Shown: positions 24,877-32,522 of the stretch, in pieces | How positions within the stretch are numbered: position 1 is the first letter of the stretch | Layout: every line of letters begins with the position of its first letter | Source: Allobogoriella alba | GTDB taxonomy: Bacteria > Actinomycetota > Actinomycetes > Actinomycetales > Actinomycetaceae | Reading direction: 5' to 3' | Assembly: GCF_042665525.1 (NCBI RefSeq) | Contig: NZ_JBHTCQ010000002.1 | Location: 372,001 to 436,000 of the forward strand | Length of the DNA: 64,000 bases | Translations under genes and position numbers: made by a program | The notes under the pieces: generated by a model | Databases searched by the model: none | Seen by the model: only the letters and a program-made list of their open reading frames with translations | What the model was told of the DNA's origin: nothing

Positions 24877-25907
24877 GTGGTCTGGTCGCACCCGCACGAC
24901 CGTCGGACGACGAGCTGCACGGGGATCGATCGCGCCTCGTCGGGAGGGCTTTCGCCCAGCACCATCGCCAGGGCCGTCTCGACAATGCGGTCGACAGGCT
25001 GGCGCACGCTCGTCAGCGGCGGGTCGCTGAACACGGTCTCCTCGGTGCCGTCGAACGAGATGACGGCGAGCTCGTCCGGGACGGCGATGCCGAGCTCTCG
25101 CGCGGCGAGCAACAGACCCGTCGCCTGCACGTCCGAGGCGACGAAGACCGCGTCCGGGCGGGGCGACCGTTGCAGGAGCTCCCGCCCGGCGACCAGACCG
25201 CCGTCGCGCGAGAAGGGGGCGTGGACCACGAGGTCGTCGTCCGCCGGCAGGCCGGCGGCGAGGGCGGCCTCCTGCCACCCGCTCCGGCGGGCGGCCGTTC
25301 CGGGCGCCCCCTCGGGGCCGGCCAGGTGACCGATCCGCCGGCGTGCGTGCTCGGCGAGGTGGTGCACCGCCTGGCGCGCGCCGTCGGCGTTGTCCACCAC
25401 CACCGAGGCCTGCCCCTTCGATGTGCGCTGGTCCAGGTAGACCACCGGCGTGGTCCCGACGTCGGCCGTCGAGCCGGGTTCGAGGCTCACGACGATCAGG
25501 CCGTCGACCCGGTGGGTGACGAGCGACTCGATCTGCGCGCGTTCCCGCTCGAGGTCGCTGTGCGAGTCGCCGAGGAGCATGGCGTACCCGGCCGAGAAGG
25601 CTCGGTCGGACAGGACCCGGGCGAGCGTGCCGAAGTAGGTGTTGGAGATGTCGGGGACCACGAGGCCGACGGCGTGGGCTCGCTGCATCCGCAGGGCCCG
25701 GGCGACGGCGTTCGGACGGTAGTCGAGGTCACGCATCGCCGCGAGCACCCGCTCGCGGGTCGCCGCCGCCACGGGGCGGGGACCGTTGTTGACCACGTAG
25801 CTCACGACCGCGGTGCTGACGCCGGCACGGCGCGCGACGTCGGAGCGCGTCGCGACCCGTCGCGCCGCTCCACTCGGCTCGGCTGGATCCACTGCTGCGT
25901 CCCTCAC
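24816..25907 (-). CDS. LacI-family repressor of the nucleoside regulon
   Basis: 363 residues from a GTG at 25907. Helix-turn-helix TRSDVARRAGVSTAVVSYVVNNG, hinge RPNAVARALRMQ, then the effector domain (AVGLVVPDISNTYFGTLARVLSDRAF) with the terminal QLVVRRSCGC typical of sugar/nucleoside-responsive members. The start lies 12 bases from the operator at 25919-25930, so autorepression is likely. A TACTCT hexamer on the minus strand within that site may be its -10. The gene is convergent with, and overlaps by 61 bases, the kinase it probably controls. Confidence 0.92.
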   Translation of the reverse strand: MRDAAVDPAEPSGAARRVATRSDVARRAGVSTAVVSYVVNNGPRPVAAATRERVLAAMRDLDYRPNAVARALRMQRAHAVGLVVPDISNTYFGTLARVLSDRAFSAGYAMLLGDSHSDLERERAQIESLVTHRVDGLIVVSLEPGSTADVGTTPVVYLDQRTSKGQASVVVDNADGARQAVHHLAEHARRRIGHLAGPEGAPGTAARRSGWQEAALAAGLPADDDLVVHAPFSRDGGLVAGRELLQRSPRPDAVFVASDVQATGLLLAARELGIAVPDELAVISFDGTEETVFSDPPLTSVRQPVDRIVETALAMVLGESPPDEARSIPVQLVVRRSCGCDQTTQRIPDDATAGQAASSAADG

Positions 25908-25918
25908 TGCTCGTCGGT

Positions 25919-25933
25919 CAACTCGAGTAGAGT
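25919..25933. promoter_or_regulatory. Operator and -10 element between LacI and hydrolase-like genes
   Basis: CAACTCGAGTAG (25919-25930) is the regulon operator with one changed base. TAGAGT (25928-25933), which starts inside it, is followed by six bases and the GTG at 25940, matching a leaderless start. The whole intergenic gap is 32 bases, so one repressor could block both divergent genes. Confidence 0.65.
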
Positions 25934-25939
25934 ACCGAG

Positions 25940-27097
25940 GTGCCTGTTCCGGTGATCTCGGTGACCGACCTCTACCATCCTCCGGAGGATCCTGGCGACA
26001 ACTTCGACATCCTGCTGCCCTTCGGGTACGACCGGGTCGACCTGCGTGCCGTGATCCTCGACGCCTCCATCGAGAAGCGCGAGTCCGTGTCCGAAGGTGT
26101 GCGCGGGTACCCCGGCCCGCGCGAGCCGGGCCTGATCCCGGTGGCCCAGCTCAACGCAGTCTTCGGCACCCGCGTCCCGTGCGCCGTCGCGCCCCTGGCG
26201 CGCATGCGCTCGCCGGAGGACGCCATGCTCGACGTCCCGCGCTTCCAGCAGCAAGGGCCCGAGCTGCTGCTCGAGACGCTGCGTGCCTCCGACGAGCCGG
26301 TGCAGATCATGTCGTTCGGCTCGGCCCGCCCGATCGCGGTGGCACTCAACCGCGACCCGGACCTGATGCGCGAGAAGGTGGCGCGCGTCCACCTGTCTGC
26401 CGGGTCGACGAGCCTGGACTACCTCGAGTGGAACGTCTACCTCGACCCGGTCGCCATGCGCCGTCTGGTCGAGTCCGACCTCCCGCTCGCCCTCTACCCG
26501 TGCGCCACGGAACGCGACTGCTACTCCTACGGCCCGCACAATACGCTCTGGTGGTTCGAGGACCTCGCCTGGATCGAGGACATGCACCCGGCGCTGCGTC
26601 GCTATCTCACCTACGGCCTTGGTGCCTGTGACCGGATCGACTTCCTGCGCGCCCTCGACGAGGACGCTCCGCAGGGGATCAAGGACCGGGTCTACCGACG
26701 TCGTCATGCCGTCTGGGAGACCGCCGCCTGGATCACGGTCGCCGGTGCGGCACTGGTGCGGCACGCGGACGGCAGGGCCGAGATCGTCGGGGCCGAGGAG
26801 GTCCGCGACGGCGACGTCGTCGTCCCGAACGAGCAGGTGCCGTGCAGGGTCGCGTCCCACGAATCGGGTCTGTACACCTTCGAGCTCATGCCGGACGGGC
26901 CCAGCCGGACGACCGTCTTCAGGCGTGCTGACCCGTTCGACTACGAGGACGCGCTGCGCGAGGCGCTCCCTCGTCTGTATCGCTCGTTCGTCCCGGAGGC
27001 GTGGGCCGGATCGACGACCGGCCCGGTCCGGGACCGCCCTCCGACGCGGTACGCCGGGCCGATGACGGCGGCGCCGGTGACGGCGACCGCTGACTGA
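25940..27097 (+). CDS. Divergent nucleoside-hydrolase-like protein
   Basis: 385 residues from the GTG at 25940, which would be the first base of a leaderless message. VISVTDLYHPPEDPGDNFDILLPFGYD takes the place of the DTDxGxDxDD signature: some acidic residues remain but the motif is expanded and altered. VQIMSFGSARPIAVALNRDPDLMREKVARVHLS and LEWNVYLDPVAMRRLVESDLPLALYP follow the pattern of the hydrolase core (GPLTN and NIYxDPEAA segments). So it is a remote member of the inosine-uridine hydrolase superfamily; activity on nucleosides is uncertain. The C-terminal 50 residues are low complexity. A later GTG at 25961 is possible but has no ribosome site. Confidence 0.75.
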   Translation: MPVPVISVTDLYHPPEDPGDNFDILLPFGYDRVDLRAVILDASIEKRESVSEGVRGYPGPREPGLIPVAQLNAVFGTRVPCAVAPLARMRSPEDAMLDVPRFQQQGPELLLETLRASDEPVQIMSFGSARPIAVALNRDPDLMREKVARVHLSAGSTSLDYLEWNVYLDPVAMRRLVESDLPLALYPCATERDCYSYGPHNTLWWFEDLAWIEDMHPALRRYLTYGLGACDRIDFLRALDEDAPQGIKDRVYRRRHAVWETAAWITVAGAALVRHADGRAEIVGAEEVRDGDVVVPNEQVPCRVASHESGLYTFELMPDGPSRTTVFRRADPFDYEDALREALPRLYRSFVPEAWAGSTTGPVRDRPPTRYAGPMTAAPVTATAD

Positions 27098-27113
27098 CGC
27101 GCAGGGCAACGGC

Positions 27114-28247
27114 TCACTGCCCGTGCCCGGGCCGGTCCACCACGGTGCCGGTGATGGACCACAGGTCGTATTCGAACAGGGAGTCGCAGGTCGCCTGCGA
27201 CCAGTCCGGGTCCTCGACCGTGGGCAGGCTCTCGCAGCTGTCGGTGAAGACGATCTCGATCCGTTCCCGTGCCGGCAGGTAGCCGTGCCACGTGCGCACG
27301 AGCCCTGCGTTGTGGTTCCGCGGGTGGCCGGTGACCTGCTGGTCGACGTCGGCCTCGACGCTCCACTCACCGCCTCCGGACAGCACGTTCGCCATCGGCA
27401 TGCTCGCGAGCTGGACCGCCTCACCGATCCACCACGGGTTGAGCTCGGGGTACGGGTGCTGCTCGCGAACGGTGTAGACGCGGCCCCGGTCCCGGTCCAG
27501 CGCGACGTCGTACCCGTTGAGCCAGTCCGGTCCGCCGTCTGTGCCCACGAGGCCATCCGTGGTCAGGAGCGTGGGGGGACCCACCTCGGGGGTGCGCATG
27601 TCGCCGAGGTCCAGGACGCGCTGGTAGGCGCGCGTCGAGGTGTCACCCCGGGTGTAGAAGAGCATGACCCGACCGGACCCCGGCGCCAGCGCGACGGCGC
27701 TCGGCTGCCCGACGCCCCACTGGTCCTGTCGGTCGAAGGTGACCAGCGGGTCGGGATACTTCACCCACGGCCCTTCGGGGGCCTTGGCGAACGCGACGCC
27801 GATCTGGTTGTGCGCGCTCGCGTCGAGGTCGTTGCCCAGGTAGAACATCGCGTAGCCGTACCGCTCGCCGTCGAGGCGGAAGGAACCCGAGATGACGCTC
27901 GGGTCGCACACGTGGAAGCTGTCCCAGGCGGGGGCCGGTGACGCCTGCAGCACCGACCGGGACTCCACGACCACACCGTCCACGACCTTGGTCATGTAGA
28001 TGTGGTCCTTGATGGCGTCGGCCTCGTCGTTGTGGCATGTCCAAATCCACTCGGTGTCGCCGTCCCGGACGACCGACGGGGCGTAGGTGTAGAAGCCGGG
28101 CGGCGGGTCGTAGACCTCGGACAGTGTCGTCCGGTCGAGGACGACCTCCGCCGTCGCCGCGGGCGCCGTGGTCGCGGTCAGCGAGGCGGCGACCGCGATC
28201 GTCGCGGTCACGCGAGCCCATCGGCTCCCATGGTCGGTGCGCATCAT
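27114..28247 (-). CDS. Secreted five-bladed beta-propeller protein, glycosidase-like (GH43/GH32 fold)
   Basis: 377 residues from the ATG at 28247 (AGGGAG five bases upstream; a GTG six bases earlier overlaps it). A Sec signal ends near TAPAATAEV. The mature chain has repeated blades with FYTYAPSVVRDGDTEWIW, DSFHVCDPSVISGSFRLDGERYGYAMFYLG and NQIGVAFAKAPEGPW, the WDxxxxxDPSV-type start of the second blade seen in GH43/GH32-like enzymes and their non-catalytic relatives. Four cysteines may form disulfides. Its promoter carries the nucleoside-regulon operator. It may free sugars or nucleosides outside the cell; the catalytic residues cannot be assigned with confidence. Confidence 0.75.
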   Translation of the reverse strand: MMRTDHGSRWARVTATIAVAASLTATTAPAATAEVVLDRTTLSEVYDPPPGFYTYAPSVVRDGDTEWIWTCHNDEADAIKDHIYMTKVVDGVVVESRSVLQASPAPAWDSFHVCDPSVISGSFRLDGERYGYAMFYLGNDLDASAHNQIGVAFAKAPEGPWVKYPDPLVTFDRQDQWGVGQPSAVALAPGSGRVMLFYTRGDTSTRAYQRVLDLGDMRTPEVGPPTLLTTDGLVGTDGGPDWLNGYDVALDRDRGRVYTVREQHPYPELNPWWIGEAVQLASMPMANVLSGGGEWSVEADVDQQVTGHPRNHNAGLVRTWHGYLPARERIEIVFTDSCESLPTVEDPDWSQATCDSLFEYDLWSITGTVVDRPGHGQ

Positions 28248-28282
28248 CGACACTCCCTGTGCTCGTGGGGGCGACCGCGACG

Positions 28283-28297
28283 AGTCTACTCGAGTAG
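28283..28297 (-). promoter_or_regulatory. Operator CTACTCGAGTAG with overlapping -10, secreted propeller gene
   Basis: The perfect palindrome occupies 28286-28297. Read on the minus strand its last TAG begins TAGACT (28288 down to 28283), a -10 that would start a message about 30 bases before the ATG at 28247. The arrangement of operator and -10 is the same as at 19930 and 25919. The -35 is weak. Confidence 0.65.
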
Positions 28298-28344
28298 TGC
28301 ACGGCTGGGCCGCCGGAGCTCGTGGGCCTGTGGATCTCCGCGCC

Positions 28345-29697
28345 CTACCGGGCCTGCGCGGCGAGCGCGACGGCGTCGGCGACCCGTTCGACGTCGGGGA
28401 TCGGCAACGACGTCACGATGCGGATCCCTGCCGGCGGGCGCCCGTACCAGCTCGCCCCGACGCCCATGGTGGCCACGCCGTGGGACGCCAGGACGAGGGC
28501 GGCCGGATGCTCGGCGAGGACGGGTACCCACAGCGCGAGGTGACCACCGCCGCGCACCTCCAGCCCGCGCTCGCGCACGAGGTCGGCGAAGCGCGCACGC
28601 CGCTCCTGGTACACCGTGCGGGCGTGGGCGACGGCGGCCCGGGTGTGCTCGTCCGTGAGCATCCAGGCGAGCGCGTTCTGCAGGATCCGGCTGGTCCAGC
28701 CGTCGCCGAAGTGCCGGTAGGCACGCACCCGCTCCACCGGTGCCGACGCGCCACCCATGACGCCCAGCCGCAGGTCCGGCGAGTGCGACTTGGAGTAGCT
28801 GCGGACCATGACGGTCCGGTGGGGGAGCACGGCACCCAGCCCGCGGTAGGCGACCTCCGAGAGGTCGCCCCACGGGTCGTTCTCGATGACGAGCACGTCC
28901 CGCGGCTCGAGGATCGCGGCGAGCTCGTCCCGCCGCTCCGTGGTGAGCGTGGCACCGGCCCAGGAGGAGTCCCGGGGCTCGTACACGAAGGCCACCGGGC
29001 GGTGCCGCAGCGCCGCCCGCAGGGCGTCCGGCCGTGGGCCGTCCGCGTCCACGGGAACGGGCAGGACGCGAGCGCGGACCTCGTCGAGGATGTCGAACAG
29101 GCGCGGCGTGGCCGGCTCCTCGACGGCGACGTACTCGCCGGCCACCACGCTCGTGCTCAGCAGGGCGTAGAGCCCGTCGTAGCCCCCGCGCGAGGCCAGC
29201 CACGCCTCGGCGGGGAACGGCCAGGTGGCGGCGGCGGCCTCGGCGAGCGGCCGGCTGATCGGCTCCACCTCGTAGGTGTGCATGTGGCTGTCGTCCAGCG
29301 CGGCCTGCAGGGCCGGGCCCAGGTCCGGCACCAGCGCCGGGTCGGGCACGGCGCGGCTGAGGTTGAGGGTCTGGGCGTCCCAGAACCGCACGAGGTTCTC
29401 GTACCGCAGCGGGCTGGCTCCGCCGACGCCGCTGGCGACGCGGATCCCGGCGCGCCCGCCGCCCTCGAGGAACCGCTGCTGCTTGAGGGTGGTCCACGCC
29501 GCGGACACCGTCCCGGGGCCCACGTGCAGCAGCGGCGCGAGCGCCCGGACCGTGGGAAGCCGGGTGCCCTCGGCGAGCGTGCCGTCGCGCACGAGCCGCG
29601 CCACGGCCGCCGCGATGCCTGCGGCGCTCGCCTCGTCGATGCGCTCGGCGAGCCACTCGGGTGTGCAGGAGTCGTCGATGTCCGCCACGGTGTCCAC
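28345..29697 (-). CDS. MocR/GntR-family regulator with aminotransferase domain
   Basis: About 450 residues from a GTG at 29697; the open frame extends 22 codons further but through the operator region. The winged-helix domain covers TLAEGTRLPTVRALAPLLHVGPGTVSAAW. The rest is a fold-type I aminotransferase: ENDPWGDLSEV and SYSKSHSPDLRLG with the PLP-binding lysine. MocR proteins sense PLP-linked amino compounds and control vitamin or amino-acid genes. It is divergent from a decarboxylase-like, nitrilase and amino-acid-transporter operon and is the probable regulator of it. Confidence 0.88.
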   Translation of the reverse strand: MDTVADIDDSCTPEWLAERIDEASAAGIAAAVARLVRDGTLAEGTRLPTVRALAPLLHVGPGTVSAAWTTLKQQRFLEGGGRAGIRVASGVGGASPLRYENLVRFWDAQTLNLSRAVPDPALVPDLGPALQAALDDSHMHTYEVEPISRPLAEAAAATWPFPAEAWLASRGGYDGLYALLSTSVVAGEYVAVEEPATPRLFDILDEVRARVLPVPVDADGPRPDALRAALRHRPVAFVYEPRDSSWAGATLTTERRDELAAILEPRDVLVIENDPWGDLSEVAYRGLGAVLPHRTVMVRSYSKSHSPDLRLGVMGGASAPVERVRAYRHFGDGWTSRILQNALAWMLTDEHTRAAVAHARTVYQERRARFADLVRERGLEVRGGGHLALWVPVLAEHPAALVLASHGVATMGVGASWYGRPPAGIRIVTSLPIPDVERVADAVALAAQAR

Positions 29698-29700
29698 GGT

Positions 29701-29731
29701 ACGTTCAGTAACGTTCCTAGAAATTGTTTCT
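29701..29731. promoter_or_regulatory. Two palindromes in the MocR divergent promoter region
   Basis: ACGTTcagtAACGT (29701-29714) and AGAAATTGTTTCT (29719-29731) are perfect inverted repeats five bases apart, in an AT-rich patch between divergent genes. A rightward promoter TTGTTT (29725-29730), 18 bases, TAGCGT (29749-29754) overlaps the second palindrome and would start nearly at the ATG at 29763. MocR operators are usually direct or inverted repeats of this size. Confidence 0.5.
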
Positions 29732-29762
29732 GAGGTGCGGATCACAATAGCGTCGTCCGCCA

Positions 29763-30746
29763 ATGAGCCCTCGACCCGTGCGTATCGGCACCCGGCACTG
29801 GGACCACGTCACCCCGATCGCCCTCGGTGACGTGATCTCGGACGTGCCGCTCGCCCACCGACGCCTCGAGACGACGCCGGACCTGTGGACCTCGACCGAG
29901 CTCGACGTCGCCGAGACCTCCCTGAGCCGCTACGTACGGGCGCGGGCGGCCGGTGACACCCGGGTCACAGCGCTGCCGGTGTTCGTCATGCGTGGCTTCC
30001 GGCACCGCTGCATCGTGGTCCGGGAGGACGCCCCGTTCGAGCGGCCGGCCGACCTCGCCGGCGGACGGGTCGGCCTGACCGGCTGGCCGGACAGCGGCAA
30101 CGTGTGGACCCGTGCCCTCCTGCTCGACGCCGGACTCGCCCTGACCGACGTCGCGTGGTGGGTGGGACGCCTCGCGGCGGACCATCCGAACTTCGACCGG
30201 CTCGGTGGCACCACCCCTGGTGCGCACGTCCGCGTGCTGGATCCCGAGGACTCCCTGCTCGGCGCGCTCGGCGGCGGCCGGCTGGACGCCGTCATGACAC
30301 CGTTCATGCCGCCCGGCTTCTACTCCGGATCCGGGCTGCGGACGCTGCACCGGGACAGCCGGGCCGCCGAACGGGCCTACTTCGAGCGCCACCGCTTCGT
30401 GCCCGGGATCCACCTCATCGCCGCCCGGACCGAGCTCCTGGAACGCTCGCCCGCACTTGCCCAGGAGCTGCTGGACGTGTTCGAGCGGGCCAAGCAGACC
30501 GCCGTACGGCGCCGGGTCAAGCTCCAGGACGTCCTGCCCTGGCTGAACGAGGAGATCGCGGCGACCGTCCCCGTCTTCGGCTCCGACTGGATGCCGTACG
30601 GCTGGGCCGCCGACCGCGCCATGGTCGCGGAGTTCCAGCGCCAGCTCCTCGCGCAGGACCTCCTGGAGGAGCCGGTCGCGGAGCGCGACCTCTTCCCGTG
30701 GCCCGTCGACCCCACCGTCCCGTCCCTCCAGGAGCAGCCGCTGTGA
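29763..30746 (+). CDS. 4,5-dihydroxyphthalate decarboxylase-like / periplasmic-binding-fold protein
   Basis: 327 residues, no signal peptide. TELDVAETSLSRYVRARAAGDTRVTALPVFVMRGFRHRCIVV matches the segment of 4,5-dihydroxyphthalate decarboxylases and related cytosolic proteins with a type 2 periplasmic-binding fold; LAGGRVGLTGWPDSGNVWTRALLLDAGL and LDAVMTPFMPPGFYSG follow. Known relatives decarboxylate dihydroxyphthalate; many others are uncharacterised. It begins an operon with a nitrilase-family enzyme (GTGA overlap) and a polar amino-acid ABC transporter, so its substrate may be a nitrogen-containing aromatic or amide. The ATG is nearly at the predicted transcript start. Confidence 0.75.
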   Translation: MSPRPVRIGTRHWDHVTPIALGDVISDVPLAHRRLETTPDLWTSTELDVAETSLSRYVRARAAGDTRVTALPVFVMRGFRHRCIVVREDAPFERPADLAGGRVGLTGWPDSGNVWTRALLLDAGLALTDVAWWVGRLAADHPNFDRLGGTTPGAHVRVLDPEDSLLGALGGGRLDAVMTPFMPPGFYSGSGLRTLHRDSRAAERAYFERHRFVPGIHLIAARTELLERSPALAQELLDVFERAKQTAVRRRVKLQDVLPWLNEEIAATVPVFGSDWMPYGWAADRAMVAEFQRQLLAQDLLEEPVAERDLFPWPVDPTVPSLQEQPL

Positions 30747-31558
30747 GCAGCCTGACCGCACGCGCGGCACAGTTCGCCGCCAGCACCGACTGGTCGCAGA
30801 ACGCCGTGGCCGTCGAGCGCGAGATCGACCTCGCCGAGCACGACGGCGTGGACCTCCTCGTCCTTCCCGAGGGCGTCCTCGCCCGCTTCACCGACCAGAA
30901 GGAACGCATCCGCGAGTACGCCCAGCCCCTGGACGGCCCGTTCGTCACCCGGGTGCTGCAGGCGACCCGCGGCACGACGGTGACGGTCGTCCTCGGCGTG
31001 CACGAGACCTCCGACACCGACAAGCCGTACAACACCCTCCTGGCCGTGCGGGACGGCGAGCTCGTCGCGCGCTACCGCAAGATCCACCTCTACGACGCGT
31101 TCGCCGCCCGGGAGTCGGACAACATCACCGCGGCTGACGTGGTCCCGCCCCTCGTCGACGTCGCCGGGTTCCGCGTCGGCCTCATGACCTGCTACGACGT
31201 GCGGTTCCCCGAGCTGGCGCGGTTGCTCGCGCTCGCCGGCGCCGACGTGCTCGTGCTGCCCGCGGCCTGGGTGCGCGGGCCGCTGAAGGAGCACCACTGG
31301 AGCACGCTCGTGACGGCACGCGCACTGGAGAACACGACCTACGTCGTCGCCAGCGGCGAGTGCGGGGAGGCGAACATCGGCCGCAGCCTGGTCCTCGACC
31401 CGCTCGGCGTGGCCGTGGCGCAGGCCGGCGAGGGACCCGACCGCATCACGGCGCTCCTCAGCCGGGAACGGCTCACGGACGCCCGCACGCGGCTCCCCGT
31501 GCTCGAGAACCACCGGTTCGACGTCTCACCGACCCCGCGACCGCTGCCCGTCCGCTGA
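30743..31558 (+). CDS. Nitrilase-superfamily amidohydrolase
   Basis: 271 residues from the GTG that overlaps the upstream stop, with AGGAG ten bases before. The triad is complete: Glu43 in LPEGV, Lys113 in YRKIHLYDAF and Cys150 in MTCYDVRFPE. YRKIHLYD and CYDVRFPELARLLALAGADVL are typical of the Nit2/omega-amidase and carbamoylase branches rather than true nitrilases. It should hydrolyse an amide or carbamoyl bond in the cytosol. The following ABC transporter for polar amino acids suggests that the amide is imported. Confidence 0.92.
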   Translation: MSSLTARAAQFAASTDWSQNAVAVEREIDLAEHDGVDLLVLPEGVLARFTDQKERIREYAQPLDGPFVTRVLQATRGTTVTVVLGVHETSDTDKPYNTLLAVRDGELVARYRKIHLYDAFAARESDNITAADVVPPLVDVAGFRVGLMTCYDVRFPELARLLALAGADVLVLPAAWVRGPLKEHHWSTLVTARALENTTYVVASGECGEANIGRSLVLDPLGVAVAQAGEGPDRITALLSRERLTDARTRLPVLENHRFDVSPTPRPLPVR

Positions 31559-31577
31559 TCCGACCGGAAGGAAGATC

Positions 31578-32519
31578 ATGAACCGCTCACGCACCCTCGT
31601 GGCGTCGGCACTCGCCGTCTCCGCCGTGCTGCTCACCGCCTGCACCCCGGACCCCGGTTCCGAGCCGTCCGCCGACGGCGGCGGGGACACCTCGGGGGCG
31701 ACCGAGGAGGTCACGATCCCCGAGCAGGAGGTCGACCAGGAGCTCCACGACGCGCTGCCCGCCGAGATCCGGGAGAGCGGGTCGATGGTGAGCGTCAACA
31801 GCGGCTCCTTCCCTCCGTACACGATCGTCGGCTCGGACGACCAGGTCACCGGCGCCACCGCCGACCTGGCTACCGCCCTCGGCCAGCTGCTCGACGTCGA
31901 GATCCGGCACGACACGGTCGACGGCCTGGCCAGCGTGCTGTCCGGCATGGACGCCGGCCGGTACGACATCTCCCTCGGACCCGTCGGCGACTTCACCGAA
32001 CGCCAGCAGCAGGCCACCTTCGTCGACTGGGTCCAGGAGTTCGTCGTCTTCGCCGTCCCGACCGGCAACCCTGCGGGCATCGAGGACCTGGACTCCACCT
32101 GCGGGAACCGCATCGCCGTCCAGTCCGCGGGCTCGGCCGAGGAGGTCATCAAGGAGCAGTCCACCGTGTGCGAGGAGAACGGCCAGGAGCCGATCGACGT
32201 GCAGTCCTACCGGGACCAGCCGCAGTCCGTCCTCGCCGTGCAGTCCGGGCGGGCGGACGCCTTCTTCTCCTCGCAGGCACCCCTGACGCACTTCGTGGAG
32301 GAGTCCGGCGGCGAGCTCGAGCTCGCCGGCACCGGCCAGCCCAACGGCTTCGACAACCTCTACCAGGGTGCCCTCGTCCCGCGGGACTCCGAGCTCGCCG
32401 ACGTCCTCCTGGCGGCCTTCGAGGAGCTGTACGCCAACGGCACCTACGAGGCGATCATGACGAAGTGGGGCCTCGAGGCGAACATGCTCGAGGAGCCCGG
32501 CATCAACCTGGGGAGCTGA
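31578..32519 (+). CDS. ABC transporter substrate-binding lipoprotein, polar amino-acid family 3
   Basis: 313 residues. The lipobox is LLTACTPD; the mature domain begins IRESGSMVSVNSGSFPPYTIVGSDDQVTGATADLATALGQLL, the family-3 start, with FTERQQQATFVDWVQEF and FEELYANGTYEAIMTKWGL at the end. Ligands are normally amino acids or opines. AAGGAAG precedes the ATG. The neighbouring amidohydrolase suggests an amide or N-acyl amino compound. Confidence 0.93.
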   Translation: MNRSRTLVASALAVSAVLLTACTPDPGSEPSADGGGDTSGATEEVTIPEQEVDQELHDALPAEIRESGSMVSVNSGSFPPYTIVGSDDQVTGATADLATALGQLLDVEIRHDTVDGLASVLSGMDAGRYDISLGPVGDFTERQQQATFVDWVQEFVVFAVPTGNPAGIEDLDSTCGNRIAVQSAGSAEEVIKEQSTVCEENGQEPIDVQSYRDQPQSVLAVQSGRADAFFSSQAPLTHFVEESGGELELAGTGQPNGFDNLYQGALVPRDSELADVLLAAFEELYANGTYEAIMTKWGLEANMLEEPGINLGS

Positions 32520-32522
32520 CCC

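Noticed and set aside
25914..25921. TTGACC on the minus strand as a -35 for the LacI gene
   Set aside because: The matching -10 position would fall inside the LacI coding region and shows no TAnnnT hexamer; the TACTCT hexamer within the operator fits better.
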